Of a stretch of 64,000 bases of DNA, positions 1-8,585 are shown one piece after another. The notes below the pieces were generated by a model, which saw nothing but the letters and a program-made list of their open reading frames with translations, was not told the DNA's origin and ran no database searches. Position 1 is the stretch's first letter; each line of letters opens with the position of its first letter. The DNA comes from Acidimicrobiaceae bacterium (GTDB lineage: Bacteria > Actinomycetota > Acidimicrobiia > Acidimicrobiales > Aldehydirespiratoraceae). The translations under genes and the position numbers were made by a program. The DNA is taken from positions 1 to 64,000 of the forward strand of contig JAPOUM010000021.1 of the NCBI GenBank assembly GCA_026708645.1. The letters are read 5' to 3'.

Positions 1-303
1 CCCCCCAAACCACCCCCCCGCCCCCACCCCAACAACCCCCCCCGCCCCGCCAAAACCAAAACCCGGGCCCCCCCCCAAACCGCTAAGCCCCCCCCGCACC
101 CCCCCCCCCCCCCCCCGCACTACTGCCCGGCGCAAGCACCAGCAGCAGAACAGAAGACGGATATAGAAGTTAATCGGTCACTGTAACCAAACCCCCGCCC
201 CCACGCAAACCCGGCACCCCCTCCCCAACCCAACAACGGCCAGCCACGATCAGCGCCCCACCACCGCCAGTGCCGCTGTCATTCGCTGCGGCCTGAGCGC
301 CGC
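1..303. other. C-rich low-complexity stretch, no gene
   Basis: Bases 1-117 consist almost entirely of C with scattered A and G, including C runs of more than ten. Bases 118-303 return to ordinary composition. I see no open frame with coding character here. The C-rich part could be a real low-complexity tract or poor sequence at a contig end. Confidence 0.6.
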
Positions 304-1629
304 TCAGGGCCGCAGCCTCTCAGCAGCTGCTAGTTGGCGCAGATGTGCGGCTTCGGCAGGATCGTCGAGCTCTTCGCAGGCGGCCAACTCGGCGCGCCCT
401 ACCAAGAACCAGTGGACTTCGTCGGGGCCGTCAGCCAGCCGGAGCGTGCGCTGGTGGGCGTACATCTTCGCCAGGGGGGTCCACTGGGACACGCCCGCGG
501 CACCGTGCATCTGGATGGCGGAGTCGATTATCTGACACACCCTCTCGGGGACCATGGCCTTCACGGCGCTCACCCAGACCCGGGCTTCGACATTGCCGAG
601 AGCATCCATGGCTTTGGCGGCGCGCAGCACCATCAACCGCATCGCTTCGATCTCGACGCGGGCGCGAGCGATGATCTCCACGTTGCCGCCTAGCTGCGCC
701 AGCGGCTTGCCGAAAGCTTTCCGGTTCAAGCCGCGCCCCACCATCAGCTGCAGAGCCCTTTCGGCGGCGCCGATGGAGCGCATGCAGTGATGGATCCGGC
801 CCGGACCCAGCCGCAATTGTGAAATCTCGAAGCCTCGGCCCTCGCCCAGCAGAAGGTTGCCGGCCGGCACACGCACGTCGTTGAGTTGCAGGTGCATGTG
901 GCCGTGGGGAGCGTCGTCCTCGCCGAAAATGTTCATCGGGCCGATGATCTCGATGCCGGGAGCGTCCATCGGCACCAGTATCTGCGACTGGCGGCGGTGC
1001 GGCGGTGCTGAAGGGCTGGTCTGAACCATGCAGATCATGATCTTGCAGCGAGGGTCGCCTGCGCCCGAGACGTAGAACTTCTCGCCGTTGATGACCCACT
1101 CGTCGCCGTCCATGAAGGCCTGAGTGGCGATGTTCTTGGCGTCCGAGGAGGCCAGCGCCGGTTCGGTCATGGCGAAACACGACCTGATCTCGCCGGCGAG
1201 CAGCGGCGCCAGCCAGCGCTGCTTCTGCTCGGGAGTGCCCACGCGCTCGAGCACCTCCATGTTGCCAGTGTCGGGCGCGCTGCAGTTGAGGCACTCCGAA
1301 GCGATCGGGTTCTTGCCGAGCTCGGCGGCGATGTAGGCGTAGTCCAGGTTGCTCAGGCCTTCGCCGGTCTCAGCGTCGGGCAGGAAGAAGTTCCACAAAC
1401 CGGCTTGTTTGGCTTTGGCCTTGAGACCGTCGAGCAGCTCGAGCTGGCCTTCGCCGTAACCCCAGCGCTCAGCGCGGCCCTCACCCAGACGGAAGAACTC
1501 TTCGGTGACCGGCGCCACTTCGTCTTCCACGAACTCGATGACGCGCTCGAGCAACGGACGAGCGCGCCGCGACATCGCCAAATTGAGGCTCGAAGGATCC
1601 GTGCTTCCCTGCAGAGACGACATCGACAT
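304..1629 (-). CDS. acyl-CoA dehydrogenase, ACAD10/11-like
   Basis: A 441-residue flavoprotein that should oxidise an acyl-CoA at the alpha-beta bond and pass electrons to ETF. The N-terminal helical domain is followed by an FAD-binding beta segment around residues 160-175 (AMTEPALASSDAKN). The SSDA-N form of this motif is typical of the ACAD10/ACAD11 subgroup. The C-terminal helical domain contains RKAFGKPL and QMHGAAGVSQ. I chose the ATG at 1629 because a GAGGGG Shine-Dalgarno lies nine bases upstream of it; the ATG at 1638 abuts that site and cannot use it. Substrate is unknown. It stands alone, with a 190-bp gap to the next gene. Confidence 0.9.
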   Translation of the reverse strand: MSMSSLQGSTDPSSLNLAMSRRARPLLERVIEFVEDEVAPVTEEFFRLGEGRAERWGYGEGQLELLDGLKAKAKQAGLWNFFLPDAETGEGLSNLDYAYIAAELGKNPIASECLNCSAPDTGNMEVLERVGTPEQKQRWLAPLLAGEIRSCFAMTEPALASSDAKNIATQAFMDGDEWVINGEKFYVSGAGDPRCKIMICMVQTSPSAPPHRRQSQILVPMDAPGIEIIGPMNIFGEDDAPHGHMHLQLNDVRVPAGNLLLGEGRGFEISQLRLGPGRIHHCMRSIGAAERALQLMVGRGLNRKAFGKPLAQLGGNVEIIARARVEIEAMRLMVLRAAKAMDALGNVEARVWVSAVKAMVPERVCQIIDSAIQMHGAAGVSQWTPLAKMYAHQRTLRLADGPDEVHWFLVGRAELAACEELDDPAEAAHLRQLAAAERLRP

Positions 1630-1718
1630 GGCAGCCATCCCCTCGTGAGTTCTAAGAGGCCGAACGCACAGGATAGCCCGCTGTGCTGATACGCCGCCGA
1701 GCGCGGGCCCGAGCGGGC

Positions 1719-1735
1719 CTCGCCTTCGCGGCGAG
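1719..1735 (-). terminator. possible hairpin terminator after the dnaB transcript
   Basis: CTCGCC and GGCGAG form a perfect six-bp stem around a TTCGC loop, about 85 bases downstream of the small membrane gene that follows dnaB. There is no U-tract, so it could also act as a pause or an mRNA 3' end. Nothing else is visible between 1639 and 1820. Confidence 0.3.
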
Positions 1736-1820
1736 CCTCAGCGGGGATGGCGCCGCCGCGGCGCGGCCGGCTCTTGCCTGCTTATGCGCTCTGTGAGCCG
1801 GCTGCCGACAGCGTCGCTCG

Positions 1821-2027
1821 CTACGCCAGCAGGGACGCCAGCGCCCACAGAGCCGCCGCCAAGCCGATCAGCGCGTAGAGCAGGCTGCGCAGCAGGGGCG
1901 CCCGATCCAGGTCGCCGGGGTCCCGGCGCTGCTCACGGGGCCGCAAAACCGCCGCGAGGCTGCCGGCGGCCATCGACGCGCCCAGCGCCAGCACCAGCCA
2001 AGCCAGCAGATTTTGACCCAGGAACAC
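1821..2027 (-). CDS. small two-helix membrane protein
   Basis: A 68-residue protein with a hydrophobic N-terminal segment (about residues 5-27), a charged cytoplasmic-type loop rich in R, D and E (about 28-46), and a second hydrophobic segment (about 48-67). It begins ten bases after dnaB ends and is probably cotranscribed with it. I do not recognise the family and assign no function. The clean helix-loop-helix pattern and tight spacing favour a real gene. Confidence 0.55.
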   Translation of the reverse strand: MFLGQNLLAWLVLALGASMAAGSLAAVLRPREQRRDPGDLDRAPLLRSLLYALIGLAAALWALASLLA

Positions 2028-2037
2028 GCGACCCTCC

Positions 2038-3465
2038 CTACAGACCCGACTTCGACAGGTTGGCGAACTTGGTGAACCGCGACAGGAAGGAGAGCTCGGT
2101 CGTGGCTGTGGGGCCGTTGCGGTTCTTGGCCACGATCACCTCGGCCAAGCCCATGGTGGCTGTGTCATCAGGCGTGTACACCTCGTCGCGGTAGATGAAC
2201 ATCACCACGTCGGCGTCCTGCTCGATGGCGCCGGACTCTCGAAGGTCGGCGAGGATCGGGCGCTTGTTCTGGCGCATCTCCAGATTGCGCGACAGCTGCG
2301 AAAGCGCCACCACCGGGCAGTCCAGCTCACGGGCCAGGATCTTCAGGCCGCGTGAGATCTCGGCCACCTCCACCTGGCGGTTGTCGGCGCTGTTGCGGCC
2401 GGTCATCAGCTGCAGATAGTCGACCACGACCATGGCCAGATCCCCGACCTGGCTTTTGAGTCGGCGGGCGCGTGCGCGGATCTCCATGACGGTGACGTTG
2501 GGGTTGTCGTCGATCCACATGGGGGCGTCGGCGAGACGGCCCATGGCTGCGGTGATGGCGCTCCAGTCCTGGTCGCTGAGATTCCCGTCGCGCATCTTGG
2601 ATGAATCGATCCGGGCCTCCGAGCAGAGCATTCGCTGAGTCAGCTCCATGTGGCCCATCTCGAGCGAGAACACCAGCACCGGGCGGCGCTCGTGGATGGC
2701 TGCATGGGCCGCCATGCCCAAAGCGAAAGAGGTCTTGCCCATCGAGGGCCGGGCGCCGACCACATACAGCGAGGAGGCCTGCAAGCCCGACAGCAGCCTG
2801 TCGAGATCGGTGTAGCCGGTGGCTGTGCCCGTGAGGGCGTCGCCGCGCTCATACAGCTCCTCTAGGCGGTCGAGGGTGCTGTCGAGTAGTTCCGAGAGCT
2901 GTGCCGTGTTGTCGCCCACCTGCCCCTGAGCCACTTGATACATCATGTTCTCGGCGGAGTCGACGGCTTTGGTGACGTCGTCGGGACGGCTGTAGCCGAG
3001 CTCGGCGATCTCGCCCGCCACCTCGATGAGGCGGCGCAGAGTGTGGTTCTCTTGCACGATCCGGGCGTAGAAGACGGCGTTGGATATGGCAGGCGTGTTC
3101 ATCTGCAGGCCTAGCAGGCCGTCGAGGCCGCCGATCGTGTCGAGCTTGCCGTTGCGTTCGAGGTTCTCGGCCACCGTCACGGCGTCGGCCGGTTCGCCAG
3201 CGCTGTAAAGCTGATGCACCGCTTCGAAGACGTCGACGTGCGCCTGACGATAGAAATGCTCGGCTCTGACGATCTCGAGCACGTCGGCGATGGCGTCGCG
3301 CGACAGCAGCATCGCGCCCAGCAGGGATTCCTCGGCCGACAGGCTGTGCGGCGGGATGCGCTCGGTCGGCCGGGTCGGGGCCGCCGCCGGGGCGGGGCCG
3401 CCGTAGCGCTGCGTGATGTCGGTGACGCTCACGCCTGATGACCCATGAACTTTTGATCCATGCAA
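2038..3465 (-). CDS. dnaB: replicative DNA helicase DnaB
   Basis: This is the hexameric 5'-3' helicase of the replication fork, 475 residues with no intein. The N-terminal primase-interacting domain covers roughly residues 35-140. The RecA-like domain carries Walker A GARPSMGKTS near 237-246, Walker B in VVVDYLQLM, and the DnaB signature SQLSRNLE followed by RDEVY. The annotated ATG at 3465 is uncertain: a GTG at 3432 (VSVTDITQ) would remove eleven residues, and neither has a strong ribosome site. It ends the rpsF-ssb-rpsR-rplI-dnaB cluster, the order also known from mycobacteria. The 198-bp gap before it suggests its own promoter or processing site. Confidence 0.97.
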   Translation of the reverse strand: MHGSKVHGSSGVSVTDITQRYGGPAPAAAPTRPTERIPPHSLSAEESLLGAMLLSRDAIADVLEIVRAEHFYRQAHVDVFEAVHQLYSAGEPADAVTVAENLERNGKLDTIGGLDGLLGLQMNTPAISNAVFYARIVQENHTLRRLIEVAGEIAELGYSRPDDVTKAVDSAENMMYQVAQGQVGDNTAQLSELLDSTLDRLEELYERGDALTGTATGYTDLDRLLSGLQASSLYVVGARPSMGKTSFALGMAAHAAIHERRPVLVFSLEMGHMELTQRMLCSEARIDSSKMRDGNLSDQDWSAITAAMGRLADAPMWIDDNPNVTVMEIRARARRLKSQVGDLAMVVVDYLQLMTGRNSADNRQVEVAEISRGLKILARELDCPVVALSQLSRNLEMRQNKRPILADLRESGAIEQDADVVMFIYRDEVYTPDDTATMGLAEVIVAKNRNGPTATTELSFLSRFTKFANLSKSGL

Positions 3466-3564
3466 CTGCCTGCTTGCCTGCTGAGGCGATGATGATCGAA
3501 TCGGACATCGCCACAGTAGTGAGGGTCTGTGACAGCGAGAGGCTTTCGCTGGGGAGGGCGCTGG

Positions 3565-3593
3565 GGAAATCCTCTGGAATGAAGGGGATTTCC
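3565..3593. other. inverted repeat between rplI and dnaB
   Basis: GGAAATCC (3565-3572) and GGATTTCC (3586-3593) are perfect eight-bp inverted arms with a 13-base spacer, in the 198-bp gap after rplI and before dnaB. It may be a terminator or attenuator separating the ribosomal-protein message from dnaB, or an operator. No U-tract is present. Confidence 0.35.
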
Positions 3594-3663
3594 TCCGATG
3601 GATGTGGACACCCTGTGGGCGGGCGACCGGCGGGCGCGCAGGCGGCCGGACGCTGGCGGCGGC

Positions 3664-4113
3664 TCAGGCCTGGGCGGTCACCTCGACAGTGACCGGCACC
3701 ACCACGTCTTCGTGGAGCTGGAACATCACAGTGTGTGTGCCGACTTCGCGGATGGGCGCCTCCAACGCCACCATGGAACTGTCGATCGTGGCGCCCGCCT
3801 GCTCGTCGACGGCGGCCACGAGGTCGGCGGGCCCCACAGACCCGTAAAGCTGACCCGACTCCGCGGCCCGGGCGGACACTGTCAAGACCGTCGGCGCCAG
3901 ACGCACTCCGATCGCCTCGGCGTCAGCACGGTCCTCGGCGCGCCGCAGCGCCGCGCTGCGCCGCATCGCCTCAGCCTGCCGGACCGCGCCCGGCGAGGAC
4001 TTCAACGCCAAGCCTTTGGGCATCAGATAGTTGCGGGCATAGCCCGAGTTGACTTCACAGATGTCGCCTTTGCGGCCCAGGCCTTCGACATCGACGCGCA
4101 GCACGACCTTCAT
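3664..4113 (-). CDS. rplI: 50S ribosomal protein L9
   Basis: The 149-residue length is normal for L9. The N-terminal rRNA-binding domain is recognisable from MKVVLRVDVEGLGRKGD, then a glycine and asparagine loop (NSGYARNYLMPKGLA). A connecting helix and a C-terminal domain with the SVGPADLVAAV segment follow. Its ATG follows the rpsR stop codon without any gap, so translation is probably coupled to S18. Confidence 0.97.
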   Translation of the reverse strand: MKVVLRVDVEGLGRKGDICEVNSGYARNYLMPKGLALKSSPGAVRQAEAMRRSAALRRAEDRADAEAIGVRLAPTVLTVSARAAESGQLYGSVGPADLVAAVDEQAGATIDSSMVALEAPIREVGTHTVMFQLHEDVVVPVTVEVTAQA

Positions 4114-4608
4114 CTATGAGCCTCCTTCGGGGATGGCTGCAGGCTCTGCGGCGGCAGCGGAGGAGGGCGGCGCCTCTTCGCCTGTCACCCGGGCTCGACC
4201 GGGCGCCTCGCCGGGCTCGGTCCCGTCTGAGCGGTCCGGTTGAGCCATCTCCTCAGGGAGGGCGCCGGGAGGCAGCGACGCCGGCGCCGGCATCGAGCCG
4301 TCGGAGCGCGGGCGACCATCGCGGTCCTTCATCTGGCGCTGAGTGGTGACTTTGGTCGCATACGGGACCAGAGCCATCTCGCGCGCCAGCTTGATGGCGT
4401 CAGCGACGAGCTTTTGTTGCTGCGCGCTGTTGCCGGTGACTCGCCGTGCCCGGATCTTGGCTCGCTCGGACATGAACTTGCGCAGCAGCTTCTCGTTCTT
4501 CCAGTCGACGTATTCGATGCCCTCCGTGGTGAGGAGGCTGATCTTCTTTTTGACGCGGCGCGTGACTTCGCGGCTCTTCGTCCGGGCTTTCTTGTTGGTC
4601 TTGGGCAC
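4114..4608 (-). CDS. rpsR: 30S ribosomal protein S18 with long C-terminal tail
   Basis: The first 80 or so residues are an ordinary S18, with the core [20 protein letters not shown] and the [22 protein letters not shown] helix that binds 16S rRNA next to S6. Usual S18 is about 75-90 residues. This one is 164 because of an added tail rich in P, A, E, G and S with no predicted fold. The N-terminal dozen residues are basic. It lies 45 bp after ssb and directly abuts rplI. The tail has the length and acidity of a disordered extension. No repeated stop or frame change suggests it is an artefact. Confidence 0.95.
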   Translation of the reverse strand: MPKTNKKARTKSREVTRRVKKKISLLTTEGIEYVDWKNEKLLRKFMSERAKIRARRVTGNSAQQQKLVADAIKLAREMALVPYATKVTTQRQMKDRDGRPRSDGSMPAPASLPPGALPEEMAQPDRSDGTEPGEAPGRARVTGEEAPPSSAAAAEPAAIPEGGS

Positions 4609-4653
4609 TGGCTGTCTCCTTGGAACTGACGCTGAACTGACGCCTACTGACGC

Positions 4654-5142
4654 CTAGAAGGGCTCGTCGTCGGGGTCTGCGTCCGCGGCTGGGGCAGAAC
4701 CGCTGTCGCTCCGGTTCGGCGCCGGCCTCGAACCGGCGTCGTTGCGGCGGCCGCCGCCGCCGCGGTCGCCGCCGTAATCGCCTCCGCCTTGGGAGCGCTC
4801 GTTCCTGGCGATCTCGGCTGTGGCCCATTTGAGGCTGGGCGCCACGTCGTCGGCCAGTATCTCCACCTTGGAGCGGCGGTCGCCGCCGTCGGTCTGCCAG
4901 CTGCGCTGCTGGAGAGTGCCGTAGATCACCACCCTCGAGCCTTTGCGGATCGACTCTGCCACGTTCTCAGCGAGCTGACGGAAGCAGGTGACGTCGAAGA
5001 ACGAGACTTCGTCATCTTGGTCTTGGCGCCTGCGGTTCCAGGCCACCCCGAACTGGGCGATGGCCATGCCCGCCTGCGAGAAGCGCAGCTCCGGGTCTCT
5101 TGTGACGTTGCCGACCACGGTCACGGTGTTGTCGAATCCCAT
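4654..5142 (-). CDS. ssb: single-stranded DNA-binding protein
   Basis: 162 residues. The OB fold spans about residues 3-110 (MGFDNTVTVVGNVTRDPELR at the start, GSRVVIYGTLQQRSW inside). A glycine, arginine and aspartate-rich disordered linker follows. The acidic tip ends DDEPF, the conserved partner-docking peptide of bacterial SSB. It sits between rpsF and rpsR as in most actinobacteria and probably shares their promoter. It coats ssDNA at forks and recruits replication and repair enzymes. Confidence 0.97.
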   Translation of the reverse strand: MGFDNTVTVVGNVTRDPELRFSQAGMAIAQFGVAWNRRRQDQDDEVSFFDVTCFRQLAENVAESIRKGSRVVIYGTLQQRSWQTDGGDRRSKVEILADDVAPSLKWATAEIARNERSQGGGDYGGDRGGGGRRNDAGSRPAPNRSDSGSAPAADADPDDEPF

Positions 5143-5159
5143 TTGGGAACCTCCGAATC

Positions 5160-5504
5160 TCAGCCGGCCTCGGCCGGCGCGGCCTGCCCGAGAAGCCCGC
5201 GGCGGTCAGCCTCGGCGTCGGGAAGCCTGAACAATTTGTGGCGGACTATGTCGTCCGCGAGCCGCAGTCGCCGTTCCGTGTCGGGAAGACCGGCCGTCTC
5301 GGTCACGATCTCCCAGACCACATACGTGCCTTCGGTCTTGTGGTTGATCTTGTAGGCGAACTTGCGTCGGCCCCAGTTGTCCGTGGAGGCGATCTCCCCT
5401 CCCTCGCCGGCGACGAGGTCGGCAACTCGGTTGATCACCGGTTCCACGTCGGCCGTGCCGACGTCGGAGTCAATGATGACCATCAGTTCGTAGGCCCTTT
5501 GCAT
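5160..5504 (-). CDS. rpsF: 30S ribosomal protein S6
   Basis: S6 of 114 residues starting MQRAYELMVIIDSD, with the WGRRKFAYKINHKTEG core and a C-terminal helix. The open frame extends another 77 codons upstream, but the start at 5504 is supported by a GGGAGG Shine-Dalgarno about ten bases upstream and by the normal length of S6. S6 pairs with S18 on the 30S platform; both are encoded in this cluster. It is the first gene of the operon. Confidence 0.95.
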   Translation of the reverse strand: MQRAYELMVIIDSDVGTADVEPVINRVADLVAGEGGEIASTDNWGRRKFAYKINHKTEGTYVVWEIVTETAGLPDTERRLRLADDIVRHKLFRLPDAEADRRGLLGQAAPAEAG

Positions 5505-6029
5505 GGGCGAGCACCTCCCTGCGGACCCGACCCTGGAGCCGGGGCCCCTCGACGGGGCAGGTTCGGGTGTGGATTGCGACACGGCCCGACATTCGAGCTG
5601 ATCCGGCGAGCTGAACCGTCTGTGAAGATCCGTCTGTGAAGATCCGTCTGTGGATCGGGCCGTGTCTGTCCGGCGCAGGCTAACAGGCGGCTCGCCGACC
5701 GCCACACCACGAAGAAGCTTCGAGGTTTTCCCCAATTCTCCACAGCTCTACCCACAGATCCGCCCACAGCGAGAGCCGGGCGGATGGGGACGCCGCCGGC
5801 CGCTGAAGAAGCCCTCGCCGCGGAGCTCGGCGCTCGGCGGCGACCCGGCCACTAGCGGGCCGGGCTTCCGGCTGACGTTGCCCCCCTCGTCGCTGGACGT
5901 GCCGCTGCGCTGGTGACGTCGCTGTGCAGGCCAGGCGTCTTTTAGCAGAAGAACAACTGTTTTATTGCTGAACAAGATTTTTTCATGAAACAGGTGTGAA
6001 TGTCACACCCTTATCTTATACTGCTGTTC
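5505..6029. other. intergenic region upstream of rpsF and the DUF222 gene
   Basis: This 525-bp stretch between divergent genes contains no convincing gene. At 5616-5655 a 14-bp unit (CCGTCTGTGAAGAT) occurs twice in tandem followed by a truncated third copy. At about 5735-5775 there are several CCACAG words resembling partial DnaA boxes. From about 5938 the DNA turns AT-rich and carries two palindromes in front of the DUF222 gene. It should hold promoters in both directions. Confidence 0.5.
5981..6022 (+). promoter_or_regulatory. palindromic operator/promoter of the DUF222-HNH gene
   Basis: Two palindromes lie close together: TTTCATGAAA at 5981-5990 and GGTGTGA-ATG-TCACACC at 5993-6009. A TATACT -10 box at 6017-6022 follows, eight bases ahead of the ATG at 6030, which fits a leaderless mRNA. 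The -35 region would fall inside the second palindrome, so a bound repressor would block the promoter. The sites are seen; the regulation is inferred. Confidence 0.45.
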
Positions 6030-7151
6030 ATGATCGTGGGGATCGCCGAACGAGCCGAAGCAGCCGCCGCAGACCTGCTAGCCGCAGTCAACACCGGCGG
6101 CGCGTCCACTACCGAACTACGAGCAGTGCTGGACGCGACCCGCTCCGTCGCAGCCGCTGTCACCGCTGCGCAAACCGCCGCCGCGGAGCAGATCGCCCGA
6201 CGAGAACACCACGGCGACGACGGCGCCGAAATCCTGGCAGCGTCGGCGGGCCTGTCACAGCGCGAGGCCCGCAACCAAGTCGCTACTGCCGCGGCGCTGC
6301 AACAGGTGCCGAGGCTGCGTGACGCTGTGCAAGCCGGTGACGTTTCGCAAGCCAACGCCCGACGCCTGGCTGACGCGATCACCAGAACCGACTCTGCTGC
6401 CGTGGGTGGCGACGCCGGGTTGTTGGCGCAGGCCCGGTCGATGCGCCCCGAGCAGTTCGCGAAAACCGCGCAACGCTGGATCGGCGCGCATCAGGCTGAC
6501 GACGGCACCGCGGAGTATCTGCGTCAACGCGCCAAACGCTACCTGAGAATCTTCGACACCGAAGACGGCATGGTGCGCCTGCAAGGCGAGTTCGACAAGA
6601 TCACCGGCACACGCCTGCGCAACCGGCTGCGCCACACCGCCAGCCGACTGCTCGACGCCGACAAGAAACTCCCAAAAACGCAGCGGCGCGAATTCCCGCA
6701 ATGCATGGCCGACGCCCTGCAACACCACACCACCCGAACCAGCACCAGCCGCGGGCAGAACGCAGAAGCCGCAAGCCGCAGCCGACGCAGCACAGGCCTC
6801 GGATCAGACGTCTCCAACAGCCACAACCCAACCAAAGAGACCGCGAACCCCAGCACCCGCGGCGACAGCAGCGGCGCCGCGACCAGCACCGGCACGAGCG
6901 GCGGCGGCGGGGCAGGCAACACAAGCAGCGGCGACGACGCTCACAGGCGCGCTCGACCCCCTCACAACACAGACACCGCTACCAGCACCGGCACGCGGAC
7001 CGGCGCGGGAACCAGCGCCAGCAGCACCGGTCAAAGCGCAGAAGCCGCGAGCAGCAGCATCGGCGTCAGCGACGCCCAAAACGGCGACACAAAACCGGCG
7101 GCGACATTCACAACGCAGCCGAAAACACCGCGAACAGCGGCGGCTCGGTGA
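6030..7151 (+). pseudogene. DUF222 half of a broken DUF222-HNH endonuclease gene
   Basis: The first ~225 residues are the alpha-helical DUF222 domain typical of actinobacterial 13E12-repeat/HNH proteins. A low-complexity S, T, G and A linker then runs to a stop at 7149. The family normally continues into an HNH nuclease, which here lies in another frame from 7300. Around 7085-7095 the sensible reading switches from this frame to the +2 frame (GGDIHNAAENTANSGGS), so an indel at the AAAA run there probably broke the gene. I chose the ATG at 6030 because the ATG at 6000 lies inside a promoter palindrome. Such genes are multicopy and often mobile; their role is unknown. Confidence 0.7.
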
Positions 7152-7175
7152 GCAGTATCACAGGCAGCGGCGGCG

Positions 7176-7287
7176 GTGGTGCGAGCGCGTGCCGCGGTGG
7201 CACGGCCGCCACGCTATCCGCACCCGCGGCTGATCCAGGGTGACGCTACGTGGTGCGAGCGCGTGCCGCGGTGGCACGGCCGCCACG
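7176..7287. repeat. 38-bp direct repeat with internal hairpin
   Basis: Positions 7176-7213 and 7250-7287 are identical over 38 bp, offset by 74 bp. Each copy holds the stem CGTGCC-GCGGT-GGCACG. A 74-bp duplication is not a multiple of three, and removing one unit joins the +2 frame upstream to the HNH frame downstream. It is therefore the second lesion in the DUF222-HNH gene. Confidence 0.7.
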
Positions 7288-7299
7288 GCTCGCGAGTGT

Positions 7300-8211
7300 A
7301 TGAATGCTGACAGCACGAGCCCAGCAGCCGGCAGCAGCACAGACGACGCAGCCACCGCCAACAGCGAAGACGGCAACGGCGACGACCCAGACACCGCCAG
7401 CGGCGACGGCGACGTTGGTTGCAGTTGCGCTCAACACTCTCACAGAACAGACGCTGCAGCCAGCGCCAGCAGCGAGGACACCGCCAGCGGCGACGGCGGC
7501 GGCGGCACAGACCCCGATCACGACGGCGCCGATGCCGACAGCGGCACAGGTGATGACGCGGGCGGCGGTTGGGTTGCTGACATCACAGTGCTCGCCCATG
7601 TGGACGACACCACCGGCGAACTCATCGGCGAACTCTCCGACGGATCGAAACTCCCCGCCGCTGTGCTCGAAGAACTGTCATGCAACGCCCGCTGGGCCGG
7701 GCTGGTGTTCGACCGTGCCGGTGACGCCATCTGGCGCAGCCGATCACGACGCACCGTGTCGGACACGCAATGGCAAGCCTTGCTCGCCACCTACGGCGGC
7801 TGCTTCCACTGCGGGGCGCCGGCGGGCATGTGCCAAGCCCACCACATCACCCCCTACTCACAAGGAGGCGCCACCAACCTCGACAACCTGATCATGGTCT
7901 GCTGGAACTGCCACCACAAAATCCACCACCACAACTGGCGGATCCACGAGCACAGCGACGGCAGCCACACACTGCACCCGCCCGACAACCCGGTCACGCA
8001 ACCCTGCCACGGGCCCGCCTGCGCAGAAGACCCTCCACCAGAACCACCCAGAACCCCGACTCGTGTTCAGAAAGCCGGAACTCGAACCGAGACCAGAACC
8101 CGCGAAAACAGAACCAGACCCGACACGCAAAAAGGGGCGCGCGCCAGCCGAGGCGAAACCCGCAGCAGAAACCAAGGCAAGGCCAGAGCCCGTGACCCTG
8201 CCCTTTGGTGA
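7300..8211 (+). pseudogene. HNH endonuclease half of the broken DUF222-HNH gene
   Basis: 303 codons from the ATG at 7300; a GTG at 7240 is also in frame. An acidic, glycine and serine-rich linker (about residues 1-95) leads to GWVADITVLAHVDDTTGEL and then a complete HNH finger: CFHCGAP, QAHHITPYSQGG, NLDNLIMVCWNCHHKIHHH. Both CxxC pairs, the HH and the N are present, so the nuclease domain itself looks intact. It could still be translated alone. The C-terminal 70 residues are basic and disordered. It lies in a different frame from the DUF222 half. Confidence 0.7.
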
Positions 8212-8484
8212 ACCCCCCCCCCCGAGGTCGGCGGGCGCGCGGCATCAGACACCGGCCGCAACACGCTGCGCCTCCCCAGCTCAGACTGGCGTGGGCAACC
8301 GACTTTGCGCCAGCCGCGACGAGAGCGCGCTGCGGCCCGTGCCCAACCGGCGTCTGAAACAGGCGTGGAGCAGCCGATCCGCGGCGGCGGGCCGCTGTCA
8401 CCGGTGCAGCAACCCGACCGCCGGCTGAGACTGGTGCGGAACAGCCAATTCCGCGGCGGGCGGCCCCAGTATCCGAGCCGTCAA

Positions 8485-8539
8485 GCCTCCTGTGTTCGTG
8501 TCGTTGCGTGGCACAACACCACACATTTACACAGGAGGC
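8485..8539. other. 11-bp perfect inverted repeat, stem-loop
   Basis: GCCTCCTGTGT at 8485-8495 is exactly inverted as ACACAGGAGGC at 8529-8539, with a 33-base loop that contains a smaller GTTG/CAAC stem. It lies downstream of both the HNH gene and panB, which converge here. It could be a bidirectional terminator or the end of a decayed mobile element. Confidence 0.5.
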
Positions 8540-8585
8540 CCACCCCCTACACGCTGCTACCAACCTCTATGACCGCTACAGCTAG
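8534..8585. repeat. dispersed 52-bp repeat, copy 1
   Basis: This segment matches 51056-51107 at 50 of 52 positions in the same orientation. It begins GGAGGCCCACCCC and ends in a GACC-CTACA-CTAG motif. That ending recurs a third time at about 8651-8665, over the panB stop codon. No gene lies in it. Confidence 0.7.

Noticed and set aside
5976-5996. Another parS site (TTTTTTCATGAAACAGG)
   Set aside because: Only the right half matches; spacing of the left half is wrong.
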